A DNA stretch of 6,097 nt from CAZLQG01 sp964561655 (GCA_964561655.1 CAZLQG010000038.1:1-6097); one strand, 5' to 3'. Numbered from the stretch's first letter, positions 1-5,008 are shown. Numbers and translations are program-made. Notes: generated by a model not told the origin, from the sequence alone.

Positions 1-21
1 GTCGTTTAGAGCAGGTTGCCG

Positions 22-40
22 CCCCGATATTACATCGGGG
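22..40. repeat. Short intergenic hairpin (CCCCGAT / ATCGGGG)
   Basis: A perfect 7-bp inverted repeat with a 5-base loop (ATTAC). It lies just past the end of the membrane-protein gene that stops at 76. No T-run follows on either strand, so it is not a convincing intrinsic terminator. A similar hairpin (TCCCGAC / GTCGGGA) lies at 4345-4364, which suggests a dispersed short hairpin family, although two copies in one window are weak support. It could protect the 3' end of the upstream transcript. Confidence 0.5.
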
Positions 41-75
41 TCTCTTGATAATTAACTTATTTAATTAAAAATATC

Positions 76-498
76 TTATACTTTATTTTGTTTTTCGTCA
101 ACTTTATCCTTATCGGCTCTTGGATAAAACAACAATAAAGCCCCAAAAAATATTAAAGCCAAAACTCCCTCTATAATCGATTGTACTCTTTTAGCAGGAG
201 CTCCTAAAGCCGCGAAATCAACTTTCCAGATAATAGCAAAACTAAAAACAGAGGCTAAAAAAGTACACACAATTACTACTTTTAGGGTATTAATATTTTT
301 AACTGGATCTTAGCTATCGCCAATAAAAACAAAACCAGTACCAATGCGACAAGCGCCCATACGCTATCATGATAAGGAGAATACAATCTGCCATCGTAGA
401 ATGGAAATACGGTAAGCCCGAAATAATGAACCACTCCGCCGATCAGATAATATATAGCCCCCTAAGATTAATGTAGTTTTAAGTAATTTCAATTTCAT
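76..498 (-). pseudogene. Four-helix membrane protein, interrupted by two compensating frameshifts
   Basis: The ATG at 498 opens as MKLKLLKTTLILG. A run of five G (minus strand; plus-strand C 458-462) then puts the reading in a frame that stops early at TGA. Dropping one G gives AIYYLIGGVVHYFGLTVFPF and continues to about 312. There the frame must shift back, best explained by one missing A (GCT-AA-GAT for GCT-AAA-GAT at 309-314), giving AKDPVKN and running to TAA at 76. The repaired product is 140 residues with four hydrophobic stretches, at about 8-28, 43-62, 73-92 and 107-124, and a charged C-terminal tail. The two indels cancel, and both fall in homopolymers. Sequencing error and a recent pseudogene are therefore both possible. 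I do not recognise the family. The gene starts 13 bases after tRNA-Gly, shows no clear SD, and may be co-transcribed with the tRNA. Confidence 0.7.
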
Positions 499-511
499 AT
501 TATTTTATTTT

Positions 512-585
512 TGGAGCGAGTAAGGGGAATCGAACCCCTAGCATCAGCTTGGAAAGCTGAGGTATTACCATTATACGATACTCGC
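512..585 (-). tRNA. tRNA-Gly, anticodon TCC (reads GGA/GGG)
   Basis: The minus strand reads a full cloverleaf. It has a 7-bp acceptor stem GCGAGTA/TACTCGC, a D-loop with GG (ATGGTAAT) and an anticodon stem TCAGC/GCTGA. The loop is TTTCCAA, with anticodon TCC at plus-strand 551-553. The T-arm is AGGGG-TTCGATT-CCCCT. Discriminator base T and CCA (512-514) are encoded. A TCC anticodon is a normal glycine tRNA. It is not the TCA anticodon expected where UGA has been reassigned to glycine, as in Gracilibacteria and SR1. Confidence 0.97.
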
Positions 586-596
586 TTACTTAAAAA

Positions 597-625
597 ATGA
601 TACCAAAAACAAAGCGCCTTTTCAA
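597..625 (-). promoter_or_regulatory. Candidate tRNA-Gly promoter overlapping the HU terminator
   Basis: On the minus strand, -35 TTGAAA (625-620) and -10 TATCAT (602-597) are 17 bases apart. A TG one base before the -10 gives an extended -10. Transcription would start near 590, about five bases before the mature tRNA. The -35 lies in the loop and upper stem of the HU terminator hairpin, and there is no other room for a promoter between the two genes. Motif-based inference. Confidence 0.5.
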
Positions 626-632
626 GGCGCTT
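605..632 (-). terminator. Intrinsic terminator of the HU gene
   Basis: A perfect 9-bp stem, AAGCGCCTT / AAGGCGCTT, with a 3-base loop. On the minus strand it is followed by TGTTTTTG. It begins 23 bases after the HU stop codon. GC-rich stem, short loop and T-run all fit rho-independent termination. Confidence 0.85.
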
Positions 633-655
633 AACGTCTATAGTCTTTATGATTT

Positions 656-940
656 TTACTGCCTTAATTTTATTGCGTCCTTAAACGCTTCACCGGCTTT
701 GAATTTCGGGGTATTAAGCTCAGGAATGGTAATTTTCTGCGAAGGATTGCGCGGGTTTACGCCAATTCTAGGCGCGCGGTGCGAAACACTGAACTGCCCA
801 AAGCCCGAAATATTTACTTTGTCGCCGCCACGAAGCGTTTCGTATATCATTTGGATTAATGTATTTAAAAACCTTTCAGCTTCGCTGTGGGTAATCCCCA
901 GTTTGGCCGCTAATTGTTCGGTAAGCTGTAGTTTGTTCAT
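656..940 (-). CDS. HU-family DNA-binding protein
   Basis: A 94-residue protein, close to the roughly 90 residues usual for HU/IHF. HU dimers bend and wrap DNA without strong sequence specificity and act as nucleoid proteins. Residues 1-45 form the helical dimerisation part (LTEQLAAKLGITHSEAERF). Next is the family signature GFGQFSVSHRAPRIGVNPRN at about 47-66, which spans the turn into the DNA-binding beta arm and contains the arm-tip RNP (63-65) that in HU carries the intercalating proline. The C-terminal helix is FKAGEAFKDAI. The ATG at 940 gives the normal N-terminus. No SD precedes it, only an AT-rich leader. It has its own promoter (1006-1034) and terminator (605-632), so it is probably a single-gene transcript. 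HU and IHF subunits cannot be told apart here, so no symbol is given. Confidence 0.96.
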   Translation of the reverse strand: MNKLQLTEQLAAKLGITHSEAERFLNTLIQMIYETLRGGDKVNISGFGQFSVSHRAPRIGVNPRNPSQKITIPELNTPKFKAGEAFKDAIKLRQ

Positions 941-1005
941 AAAACTTTTATTTAATAGTAATTAATCTCTATTCGTTAAATCCATTATATATATTAGGCT
1001 ATTTT

Positions 1006-1034
1006 ATTATAAGCCATCCTGCAAGTAAATTCAA
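1006..1034 (-). promoter_or_regulatory. HU gene promoter
   Basis: On the minus strand, -35 TTGAAT (1034-1029) and -10 TATAAT (1011-1006) have exact 17-base spacing. Transcription would start near 999, giving a 5' leader of about 60 bases. The -35 begins one base past the stop codon of the lamin-tail gene. No strong terminator separates the two genes, so some read-through is possible. Confidence 0.7.
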
Positions 1035-1035
1035 A

Positions 1036-3318
1036 TTATTTGACAAGGCCAGCCTCTTTGCTCCTTAAAAACCATCTGATTAAAACTGCAAATAACGCCA
1101 AGGCCAAAAGCGCTAGCAACAAATAAAACAAGGGGTTTGTTGCCTTTGAAACTGGTTGTTCTGCGGCCTGTTCAGCAACTTCCGCCCGCGCCAGCTGGAT
1201 TTGTCCCATAGATGCCAACGTTTGGCTTAATCCCGCAATCTGCGTCTCCAAATTTTGGATTTTTTCATTCAGCTGGCGGTTGATTTCTAAAGTCACTCCG
1301 TAAATCTGAGACAGATTCGGTTCCTTTGCCTGGGAAGAGGTCTTAGAGCTAGCTGAGGATGGCTCCACTGCAAGGCTTTCCGTTTCACCGAGTATAAAAA
1401 TGTTTTCTTCTTTCGGGCTTGGATTTTGCGTCCAGGAATATTTCCCGTTTTCCAAAAGCGCGTAAGCTTCCCCGGCTTTGGCTTTTGTATAAACCACCCC
1501 GTCCAATTCCCTACCAAAGGCATCCTTTAAAATAATTGTTTGGCCGTTATTACTTAAACGGACCGGCAAATCGTCTTCGTAAAAGACAAAATATCCTTTA
1601 GGCTCAACTTCAGTTGCTTCCTCCAAAACTTTTGAACGGCTGCCGATTTGCAGAATCAAACCTTTGATGTCAACCGTGCTCGTTGCGTTGTTAAAAATTT
1701 CTACGAACTCTTCGCCGTTGCCGGAAGGATTGGGCAAAACTTCAGAAATTAACAAAGGGTACTCCGGCAAACCCTCAAAATTTTCCGCGCCAGGCGTTGG
1801 CAGGCCAAAGCTCCATTCCCCTTTTTGATTTTTGGAATAGCTCTGATTTTCCGGCGCGTCTTCATAAACAACCGAATCCAAAAGCTGCTTTGCGGACGAA
1901 AACAACTTAACCTTTTCCTGCCCCGAATTATTCAAAGTCAGCGATTCTTTTGGCAAAAAAATAGCAGTATACCCATAAGGCGAAATGATAAGGTCTTTTG
2001 GAATCGACCACGCGGCGCTGCTCCAGCTGTCCGAACTGCCATCGGCCAAAAAATAACCTTCCAAACTGGTGGTTGCATTTCCGTCGTTATAAATTTCCAC
2101 CCATTCGTTGCCCGGGTCGTCCCCCGAAGGGTTGGCAAAAATCTCGCTGATTTTCACTGGCGCCGTTGGCGCGTACGAAATGTAAGATGATGACCCGCCG
2201 CCGCTCAAAGACCCCGAGCTTGCCGGAGGGCTTATTACGGGAGGCTGCCACTGCCCGTCCCGCAGTTCAAAGATGCCGTCATCGTAAGCCGTAGCCGTAT
2301 AAACGGCTCTTTGCGCCAGAGTGCTATCGCTAAAATACAAATTCACTTCATCTCCCCCGCTGTTGTTGAGCGCGAACGCGCCTTCGGGCAGCGTGAATCT
2401 CATAGTTTCTCCGGAAGCGATGGTTCCCGATAAAATAAAAGCGCTGCTCCCGGGCTTGCCGTCCGCGCTTTCGTCGTCCAAGAGCCAGCCCTCCAAAAGG
2501 ACTTCTTTTTCGTCTTGATTGGTGAGTTCCACCCATTCGTTGCCGCTGTCCGCGCCCAAAGGGTTGGGCAAAAATCTTAAAATTTTTACCAACAAACTTT
2601 CGATTAATTGCTCGGGCGTGGAACTGGCAAGAATTTCCGGAGTAGATGATGCAGTAGTATCCGGTGTGGTTGTAGCTGCAGATTCGGGACTTGAAGATGC
2701 TGGGTGCTCGGGGGTTGTTGTGGCCAAGAAAAAGGAATTTCGAGGATTAGAGTCCTGAATTGTGAAATCAGCCAAGTTGTTATTAGTTTCTTGAGTTCTA
2801 AACAATGCTTTTTCTGCTTCCGGAACCAGCGCAGGCAAACCTTCCGGACTATTGCTTACAGAATCTCCATAGCCCAGCTTATCAATAATGTTCGAATCAT
2901 CGCCGGAAACTACATACTCATCACTGCTGGACAAAAACACTGTCGCACCCCCGGCAGAAGCGGAAAGGGAAAAAGTGTTATGGGAAATGTCGGCTAAAAC
3001 TTCCCAGTTATACCCGTTATTGGCTATAAGATAATAACTTTGAGGTTGCAAAACTTCCGCCGGAAAATTCTTCTTTCCTGAACTTAAAGGAAAATCTCCT
3101 GTCGCTGACTTATATTGCAAAGACCAGCCCTGTAAACTTACTGCTTGATCTGTAGGATTGAAAATTTCAATAAATTCATCGTTAGCACCGCCGTCACCCT
3201 GCACCTGCAACTGACTAATGACAACATGATCCGTAAATGCCCAAGCTCCTGCAATAAAAACAAAAAAGCCCGACAATAATATCGCGCAAAATAAAAACAT
3301 TCTCCTATAATTTTTCAT
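1036..3318 (-). CDS. Secreted, membrane-anchored protein with four lamin-tail domains
   Basis: A 760-residue surface protein. Residues 1-27 look like a Sec signal peptide (basic KNYRR, a hydrophobic core, then GAWA). Four lamin-tail (LTD) beta-sandwich repeats follow at about 31-197, 243-358, 387-513 and 521-636. Each carries the signature NEWVEIYN or a variant (DEFIEIFN, NEWVELTN, EEFVEIFN) and then a LEGW/LQGW-type turn. The first linker (198-238) repeats Ser/Thr-Thr-Pro-Glu units (TTPE, SSTPE). The second (361-386) is Ser/Gly/Pro-rich. Residues about 669-722 look like a coiled coil, followed by a transmembrane helix (727-748) and a short basic tail, a C-terminal anchor without a sortase motif. 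Bacterial LTD proteins are usually extracellular, and their ligands are mostly unknown. M1 is preferred over M7, which has GGAG too close to the ATG and would remove the basic n-region. It starts 24 bases after nusB and is probably in that operon. Confidence 0.9.
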   Translation of the reverse strand: MKNYRRMFLFCAILLSGFFVFIAGAWAFTDHVVISQLQVQGDGGANDEFIEIFNPTDQAVSLQGWSLQYKSATGDFPLSSGKKNFPAEVLQPQSYYLIANNGYNWEVLADISHNTFSLSASAGGATVFLSSSDEYVVSGDDSNIIDKLGYGDSVSNSPEGLPALVPEAEKALFRTQETNNNLADFTIQDSNPRNSFFLATTTPEHPASSSPESAATTTPDTTASSTPEILASSTPEQLIESLLVKILRFLPNPLGADSGNEWVELTNQDEKEVLLEGWLLDDESADGKPGSSAFILSGTIASGETMRFTLPEGAFALNNSGGDEVNLYFSDSTLAQRAVYTATAYDDGIFELRDGQWQPPVISPPASSGSLSGGGSSSYISYAPTAPVKISEIFANPSGDDPGNEWVEIYNDGNATTSLEGYFLADGSSDSWSSAAWSIPKDLIISPYGYTAIFLPKESLTLNNSGQEKVKLFSSAKQLLDSVVYEDAPENQSYSKNQKGEWSFGLPTPGAENFEGLPEYPLLISEVLPNPSGNGEEFVEIFNNATSTVDIKGLILQIGSRSKVLEEATEVEPKGYFVFYEDDLPVRLSNNGQTIILKDAFGRELDGVVYTKAKAGEAYALLENGKYSWTQNPSPKEENIFILGETESLAVEPSSASSKTSSQAKEPNLSQIYGVTLEINRQLNEKIQNLETQIAGLSQTLASMGQIQLARAEVAEQAAEQPVSKATNPLFYLLLALLALALFAVLIRWFLRSKEAGLVK

Positions 3319-3342
3319 TTTTATTTTAATTTTAATTAATAA

Positions 3343-3759
3343 TTATTTTTTATCTTTTTCTTGGTACAAAGTTCCTAAAACCCCGTTGATGAACTTGCCG
3401 CTAGCGTCGCCGCCAAAACTTTTGGCCAGCTCCACGGCCTCGTTAATAGCCACTTTGGGCGGCACTTCCTTTAAAAACACAAGTTCATAAATGCCAAGCC
3501 TAAGCACGTTCCTGTCCACGGGAGCAATTTGCTCTATAGGCCATTCGGCAGCGGTTTTTTTTATGGTTTCGTCTAACTTTTCCAAATTTTTCGCCACGCC
3601 CTCGGCCAATTCATAAACAAAATCCGCCTCCAAATTCTTGGAGCCGGAATTGTCCAAATTATTTTTGATGACTTTTTTTAAATCTTCTTTCCGCCCGTTA
3701 AAATCCCACTCAAACAGGGACTGGAAAGCAAGTATTCTGGAAAAGTGCCTGCTGGCCAT
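3343..3759 (-). CDS. nusB: Transcription antitermination factor NusB
   Basis: A 138-residue, all-helical protein of normal NusB length. NusB pairs with S10 (NusE) and binds boxA RNA in the rRNA antitermination complex. Family features in order are the N-terminal RNA-binding helix (SRHFSRILAFQSLFEWDF, 3-20), the central PVDRNVLRLGIYEL (80-93), and the C-terminal VPPKVAINEAVELAKSFGG (98-116) with KFINGVLGTL (122-131). The ATG at 3759 gives the canonical start next to the arginine-rich helix. No SD is visible. It lies 74 bases downstream of rpmF across an AT-rich inverted repeat, and 24 bases upstream of the lamin-tail gene, which suggests co-transcription from the rpmF promoter. Confidence 0.96.
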   Translation of the reverse strand: MASRHFSRILAFQSLFEWDFNGRKEDLKKVIKNNLDNSGSKNLEADFVYELAEGVAKNLEKLDETIKKTAAEWPIEQIAPVDRNVLRLGIYELVFLKEVPPKVAINEAVELAKSFGGDASGKFINGVLGTLYQEKDKK

Positions 3760-3785
3760 TGATTTTAATTGATAACAACTAATGA

Positions 3786-3823
3786 ATAACTAATAACCAT
3801 TTTTGTTCTAAGTTATTAGTTAT
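3786..3823. repeat. AT-rich inverted repeat between rpmF and nusB
   Basis: A perfect 12-bp inverted repeat, ATAACTAATAAC (3786-3797) and GTTATTAGTTAT (3812-3823), with a 14-base loop. Partial copies of the same motif (AACTAATGAATAA) sit beside it. No T-run follows on the minus strand, so it is not a clear terminator. It could be a weak attenuator or processing site that lowers nusB output relative to rpmF, or a dispersed AT-rich repeat. Confidence 0.5.
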
Positions 3824-3833
3824 CAATAATAAG

Positions 3834-4004
3834 TTATTTTGTTACTTTACGGCCTTTATAATATCCGCAAGATTTGCACGGTAAATGCGGCATAACTGCT
3901 CCGCCACAGTTTTTACAGGAAGCAAAAGATTTTTTAGCTATAGCGTGATGGCTTCTGCGCTGGTTCCTACCAGAACGAGTTTTATGTTTCTTAGGTACGC
4001 CCAT
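3834..4004 (-). CDS. rpmF: 50S ribosomal protein bL32
   Basis: A 56-residue protein of normal bL32 size, a large-subunit ribosomal protein. It begins MGVPKKHKTRSGRNQRRSHH, the typical basic start of bL32, and ends with a zinc-ribbon pattern, CKNC (44 bases of coding further on) paired with CKSC before GYYKGRKVTK, giving four cysteines for zinc. The ATG at 4004 is chosen because MGVPKK is the family N-terminus and GGAG (4016-4013) is eight bases upstream. The frame stays open upstream to a TTG at 4196, but that stretch covers the promoter and leader and is not bL32-like. A strong promoter lies at 4090-4118. nusB and the lamin-tail gene follow. Confidence 0.96.
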   Translation of the reverse strand: MGVPKKHKTRSGRNQRRSHHAIAKKSFASCKNCGGAVMPHLPCKSCGYYKGRKVTK

Positions 4005-4005
4005 G

Positions 4006-4024
4006 AAATTTTCTCCGAAAATTT
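4006..4024 (-). promoter_or_regulatory. Hairpin displaying the rpmF Shine-Dalgarno in its loop
   Basis: On the minus strand AAATTTTC and GAAAATTT form a perfect 8-bp AT-rich stem around the loop GGA. The loop and first stem base give the SD GGAG of rpmF. The hairpin ends one base before the start codon. It could hide or present the ribosome site. Its effect is unknown. Confidence 0.5.
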
Positions 4025-4026
4025 TA

Positions 4027-4062
4027 CCCCGAGCGAGTCGCCGAAGGCGAAGAGTCGAAGGG
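4027..4062 (-). repeat. GC-rich stem-loop element in the rpmF 5' leader
   Basis: In an otherwise AT-rich leader, this stretch is CCCTTCGACTC ... GCTCGGGG on the minus strand. It has an inner 5-bp stem TCGCC/GGCGA (loop TTC, minus strand) and outer CCC/GGG pairing. The half-repeated TCGACTC and GCGACTCGC look like a short REP-type intergenic repeat. It could equally be part of an rpmF control structure. Confidence 0.4.
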
Positions 4063-4089
4063 TGATAAAAATTAAAAAAACTTAAAACA

Positions 4090-4118
4090 ATTATAGCGGA
4101 AAAAAAGTTTCGGGTCAA
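4090..4118 (-). promoter_or_regulatory. rpmF operon promoter
   Basis: On the minus strand, -35 TTGACC (4118-4113) and -10 TATAAT (4095-4090) are 17 bases apart, near sigma-70 consensus. Transcription would start near 4083, giving a leader of about 80 bases that contains the two structured elements at 4027-4062 and 4006-4024. It probably serves rpmF, nusB and the lamin-tail gene. Confidence 0.8.
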
Positions 4119-4151
4119 TTCTTCCCTATAATCCGCCCCAACGCTAAAGCC

Positions 4152-4194
4152 GGGACGGTTTGCATTTGATTGCTTCTTTTTTGTAAACCGCCCC
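4152..4194 (-). repeat. 10-bp hairpin upstream of the rpmF promoter
   Basis: GGGGCGGTTT (4194-4185) pairs with AAACCGTCCC (4161-4152) on the minus strand, with one G·U pair. On the plus strand that position is an A·C mismatch, so the fold favours minus-strand RNA. There is no T-run after it. Confidence 0.45.
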
Positions 4195-4241
4195 AATGAT
4201 ACATAGGGACGTCTTGCTATATATTTTCTTTACTGTAATCC

Positions 4242-4312
4242 GCCGGCGATGTACAGGAAGCTGGCCTAAACTTTCATCTTGCGATGTTAGTCTAGATCAA
4301 CACATCACCGGC
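4242..4312 (-). ncRNA. Candidate structured RNA element with a GCAA tetraloop
   Basis: Three nested helices are visible on the minus strand. The outer one is 11 bp, GCCGGTGATGT (4312-4302) with ACATCGCCGGC (4252-4242), including one G·U that would be an A·C mismatch on the other strand. The middle one is CTAGACTAA (4295-4287) with TTTAGGCCAG (4270-4261), with two mismatches. The inner one is CATC-GCAA-GATG (4286-4275), a GNRA-type loop. Wobble direction and tetraloop both point to minus-strand RNA. It matches no RNA family I recognise, and I found no convincing promoter of its own. It may lie in the 3' tail of the small-gene operon. Confidence 0.4.
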
Positions 4313-4344
4313 AGGAAACAAGAAAGAATAATACAAAGCTCTTG

Positions 4345-4364
4345 TCCCGACCGAAGCGTCGGGA
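4345..4364. repeat. Short hairpin TCCCGAC / GTCGGGA
   Basis: A perfect 7-bp stem with a 6-base loop and no adjacent T-run. It resembles the hairpin at 22-40 in size and in its CCCGA/TCGGG core, so it may be a dispersed intergenic hairpin. Confidence 0.5.
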
Positions 4365-4383
4365 GCGGATTGCAGAAAAGAAA

Positions 4384-4428
4384 TTCCTATTTGACCTATA
4401 CGACTTATAAGTCCTATTTGTCCTATTG
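4384..4428. repeat. Five tandem copies of a degenerate 9-bp repeat
   Basis: The units are TTCCTATTT, GACCTATAC, GACTTATAA, GTCCTATTT and GTCCTATTG, end to end with an exact 9-base period and consensus near GTCCTATTT. The middle two units create a perfect 12-base palindrome, GACTTATAAGTC (4402-4413). It is intergenic. It could be slippage-derived or a set of protein-binding sites. Confidence 0.8.
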
Positions 4429-4448
4429 ATTTATTTTTAAGGTATAAG

Positions 4449-4489
4449 GGGCGCTTTAGACAGTCAAACTACGACTGTCCTCAGCGCCC
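4449..4489 (-). terminator. Strong hairpin closing the small-gene operon
   Basis: Two perfect 7-bp helices, GGGCGCT/AGCGCCC outside and GACAGTC/GACTGTC inside, are separated by a symmetric 3x3 internal loop and capped by a 7-base loop. The stop codon of the last small gene (4481-4483) lies at the internal loop. On the minus strand the next bases are CTTATACCTTAAAA, a poor T-run, so it is a 3'-end-stabilising hairpin or a weak terminator. Confidence 0.55.
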
Positions 4490-4606
4490 ACGCCGAGATT
4501 CGCCCTTGCAGGACCGGTCTCCGCGGCCAATGGGCGGACTGGTCAACAGCCAGCCGACTGACAGCGCCACGATTAACGCTGCCAGTATAGCAAAAAAGGT
4601 CAACAT
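4481..4606 (-). CDS. Small single-pass membrane protein, 41 aa (fourth gene of coupled operon)
   Basis: ATG at 4606, TGA at 4481. The N-terminal half, LTFFAILAALIVALSVGWLL, is one hydrophobic helix (2-21). It is followed by TSPPIGRG and a basic tail ending RRGR. A strong SD (AGGAGG, minus strand) lies five bases upstream, inside the end of the preceding gene. The start overlaps that gene's stop by one base (TGATG), which predicts coupled translation. The stop lies in the hairpin at 4449-4489. The function is not recognised. Short length means the call rests on SD, overlap and hydrophobic pattern. It was too short for routine ORF detection. Confidence 0.65.
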   Translation of the reverse strand: MLTFFAILAALIVALSVGWLLTSPPIGRGDRSCKGESRRGR

Positions 4607-4767
4607 CACTCCCTCCTCTCGTCATGCAAGGCAAGAGGGAAGCGACCCGGTTTGGGCTTGGCGGTGTCTGATCCTGACTCCTCTGGCGAAAATCTATGCC
4701 AGAGAAGAGCCAAGGTGCTCGGGATAAAAAGTATGACGAGTATGACGATTACTATAAATTCCGTCAT
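4606..4767 (-). CDS. Small single-pass membrane protein, 53 aa (third gene of coupled operon)
   Basis: ATG at 4767, TGA at 4606-4608. Residues 4-23 (FIVIVILVILFIPSTLALLW) form a strong hydrophobic helix. The tail is hydrophilic, with HRFSPEESGSD and then lysine/proline-rich KPKPGR. The start overlaps the preceding stop by four bases (ATGA). The upstream AAGGG is a weak SD, so expression probably depends on coupling. The tail end also encodes the SD of the next gene. A perfect 7-bp hairpin (CTCTGGC/GCCAGAG, 4681-4704) lies within the coding sequence. I recognise no family. Topology cannot be set from sequence alone. Confidence 0.65.
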   Translation of the reverse strand: MTEFIVIVILVILFIPSTLALLWHRFSPEESGSDTAKPKPGRFPLALHDERRE

Positions 4768-4871
4768 CTTTTTTTCCCTTTTACCAGGTCGTCCAAAGAT
4801 CTACGAAAGCTTTCGTAGATCCATACACCCAGCACCGCCAACGCGATGCCGGTGAAGATTCCCAGGATCAT
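4764..4871 (-). CDS. Small single-pass membrane protein, 35 aa (second gene of coupled operon)
   Basis: ATG at 4871, TGA at 4764. Residues 2-19 (ILGIFTGIALAVLGVWIY) form a glycine/alanine-rich helix. The tail ESFRRSLDDLVKGKKR is charged and net basic, so by the positive-inside rule the C-terminus would face the cytoplasm. The start follows AAAGGAGGAGG, a very strong SD, and overlaps the previous stop by four bases (ATGA). Size and layout resemble accessory subunits such as KdpF or CydX and filamentous-phage minor coat proteins, but I see no sequence match to any of these. A 24-base perfect palindrome lies inside the gene (4798-4821). Confidence 0.7.
   Translation of the reverse strand: MILGIFTGIALAVLGVWIYESFRRSLDDLVKGKKR
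4798..4821. repeat. 24-base perfect palindrome inside a small membrane-protein gene
   Basis: Each half-site is GATCTACGAAAG, and its reverse complement follows with no spacer, centred between 4809 and 4810. It encodes part of WIYESFRRS, at the end of the membrane helix and start of the basic tail. It could form a cruciform or an mRNA hairpin, or bind a dimeric protein. Confidence 0.85.
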
Positions 4872-5008
4872 CGTCCTCCTCCTTTCGGCCACCGAGGGAA
4901 CGGCGGCCACTCACCCGTCAATGGACGGACAAGAAAAGCAACGACATACGCCGGGCTGGCGGCCAACAACGCCACCAGCCAAAGCAATACAGTACTGCAT
5001 TTGTGCAT
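4868..5008 (-). CDS. Small single-pass membrane protein, 46 aa (first gene of coupled operon)
   Basis: ATG at 5008, TGA at 4868. GGAGG (5018-5014) is five bases upstream, ideal spacing. Residues 6-28 (TVLLWLVALLAASPAYVVAF) form one helix with a central proline. It could also be a signal peptide, with an AAS-P-type end. The tail is proline/tryptophan-rich (GEWPPFPRWP), ending GGGR. The stop overlaps the next start as ATGA, and the tail's glycine codons double as the next gene's SD. A 10-bp hairpin with one G·U on the minus strand lies within the gene (4954-4980). It begins the four-gene unit, about 140 bases after the terminator at 5152-5195. The only promoter-like pair seen is weak (TTGACT, 17 bases, TGAAAT). 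No family is recognised. Confidence 0.65.
   Translation of the reverse strand: MHKCSTVLLWLVALLAASPAYVVAFLVRPLTGEWPPFPRWPKGGGR

Larger units (their letters stand above)
4119..4480. other. Gene-free, structure-rich spacer
   Basis: No credible protein gene is seen. The open frames lack ribosome sites and cross hairpins. The stretch holds a G·U-tolerant hairpin (4152-4194), a nested stem-loop element (4242-4312), a short hairpin (4345-4364), a 9-bp tandem repeat (4384-4428) and most of the hairpin ending the small-gene operon (4449-4489). CCGCCCCAA occurs twice as a direct repeat (4133-4141, 4188-4196). It could be an untranslated tail of the operon at 4481-5008, a small RNA, or both. Confidence 0.6.

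Noticed and set aside
512..585. UGA recoded as glycine (code 25), as in some CPR lineages
   Set aside because: The tRNA-Gly here has anticodon TCC, not TCA. The glycine-rich 760-residue gene has no in-frame TGA, and the six small genes end sensibly at TGA.
597..965. A 122-residue plus-strand frame over the HU gene
   Set aside because: It is antisense to a clear HU gene, runs through its terminator and has no ribosome site.
3834..4196. A 120-residue version of bL32 with a TTG start at 4196
   Set aside because: The extra 64 residues cover the -35, -10 and leader of rpmF and look unlike any bL32. The SD and the family N-terminus MGVPKK place the start at 4004.
4384..4428. CRISPR array
   Set aside because: The repeat unit is 9 bases with no spacers between copies, so it is a simple tandem repeat.
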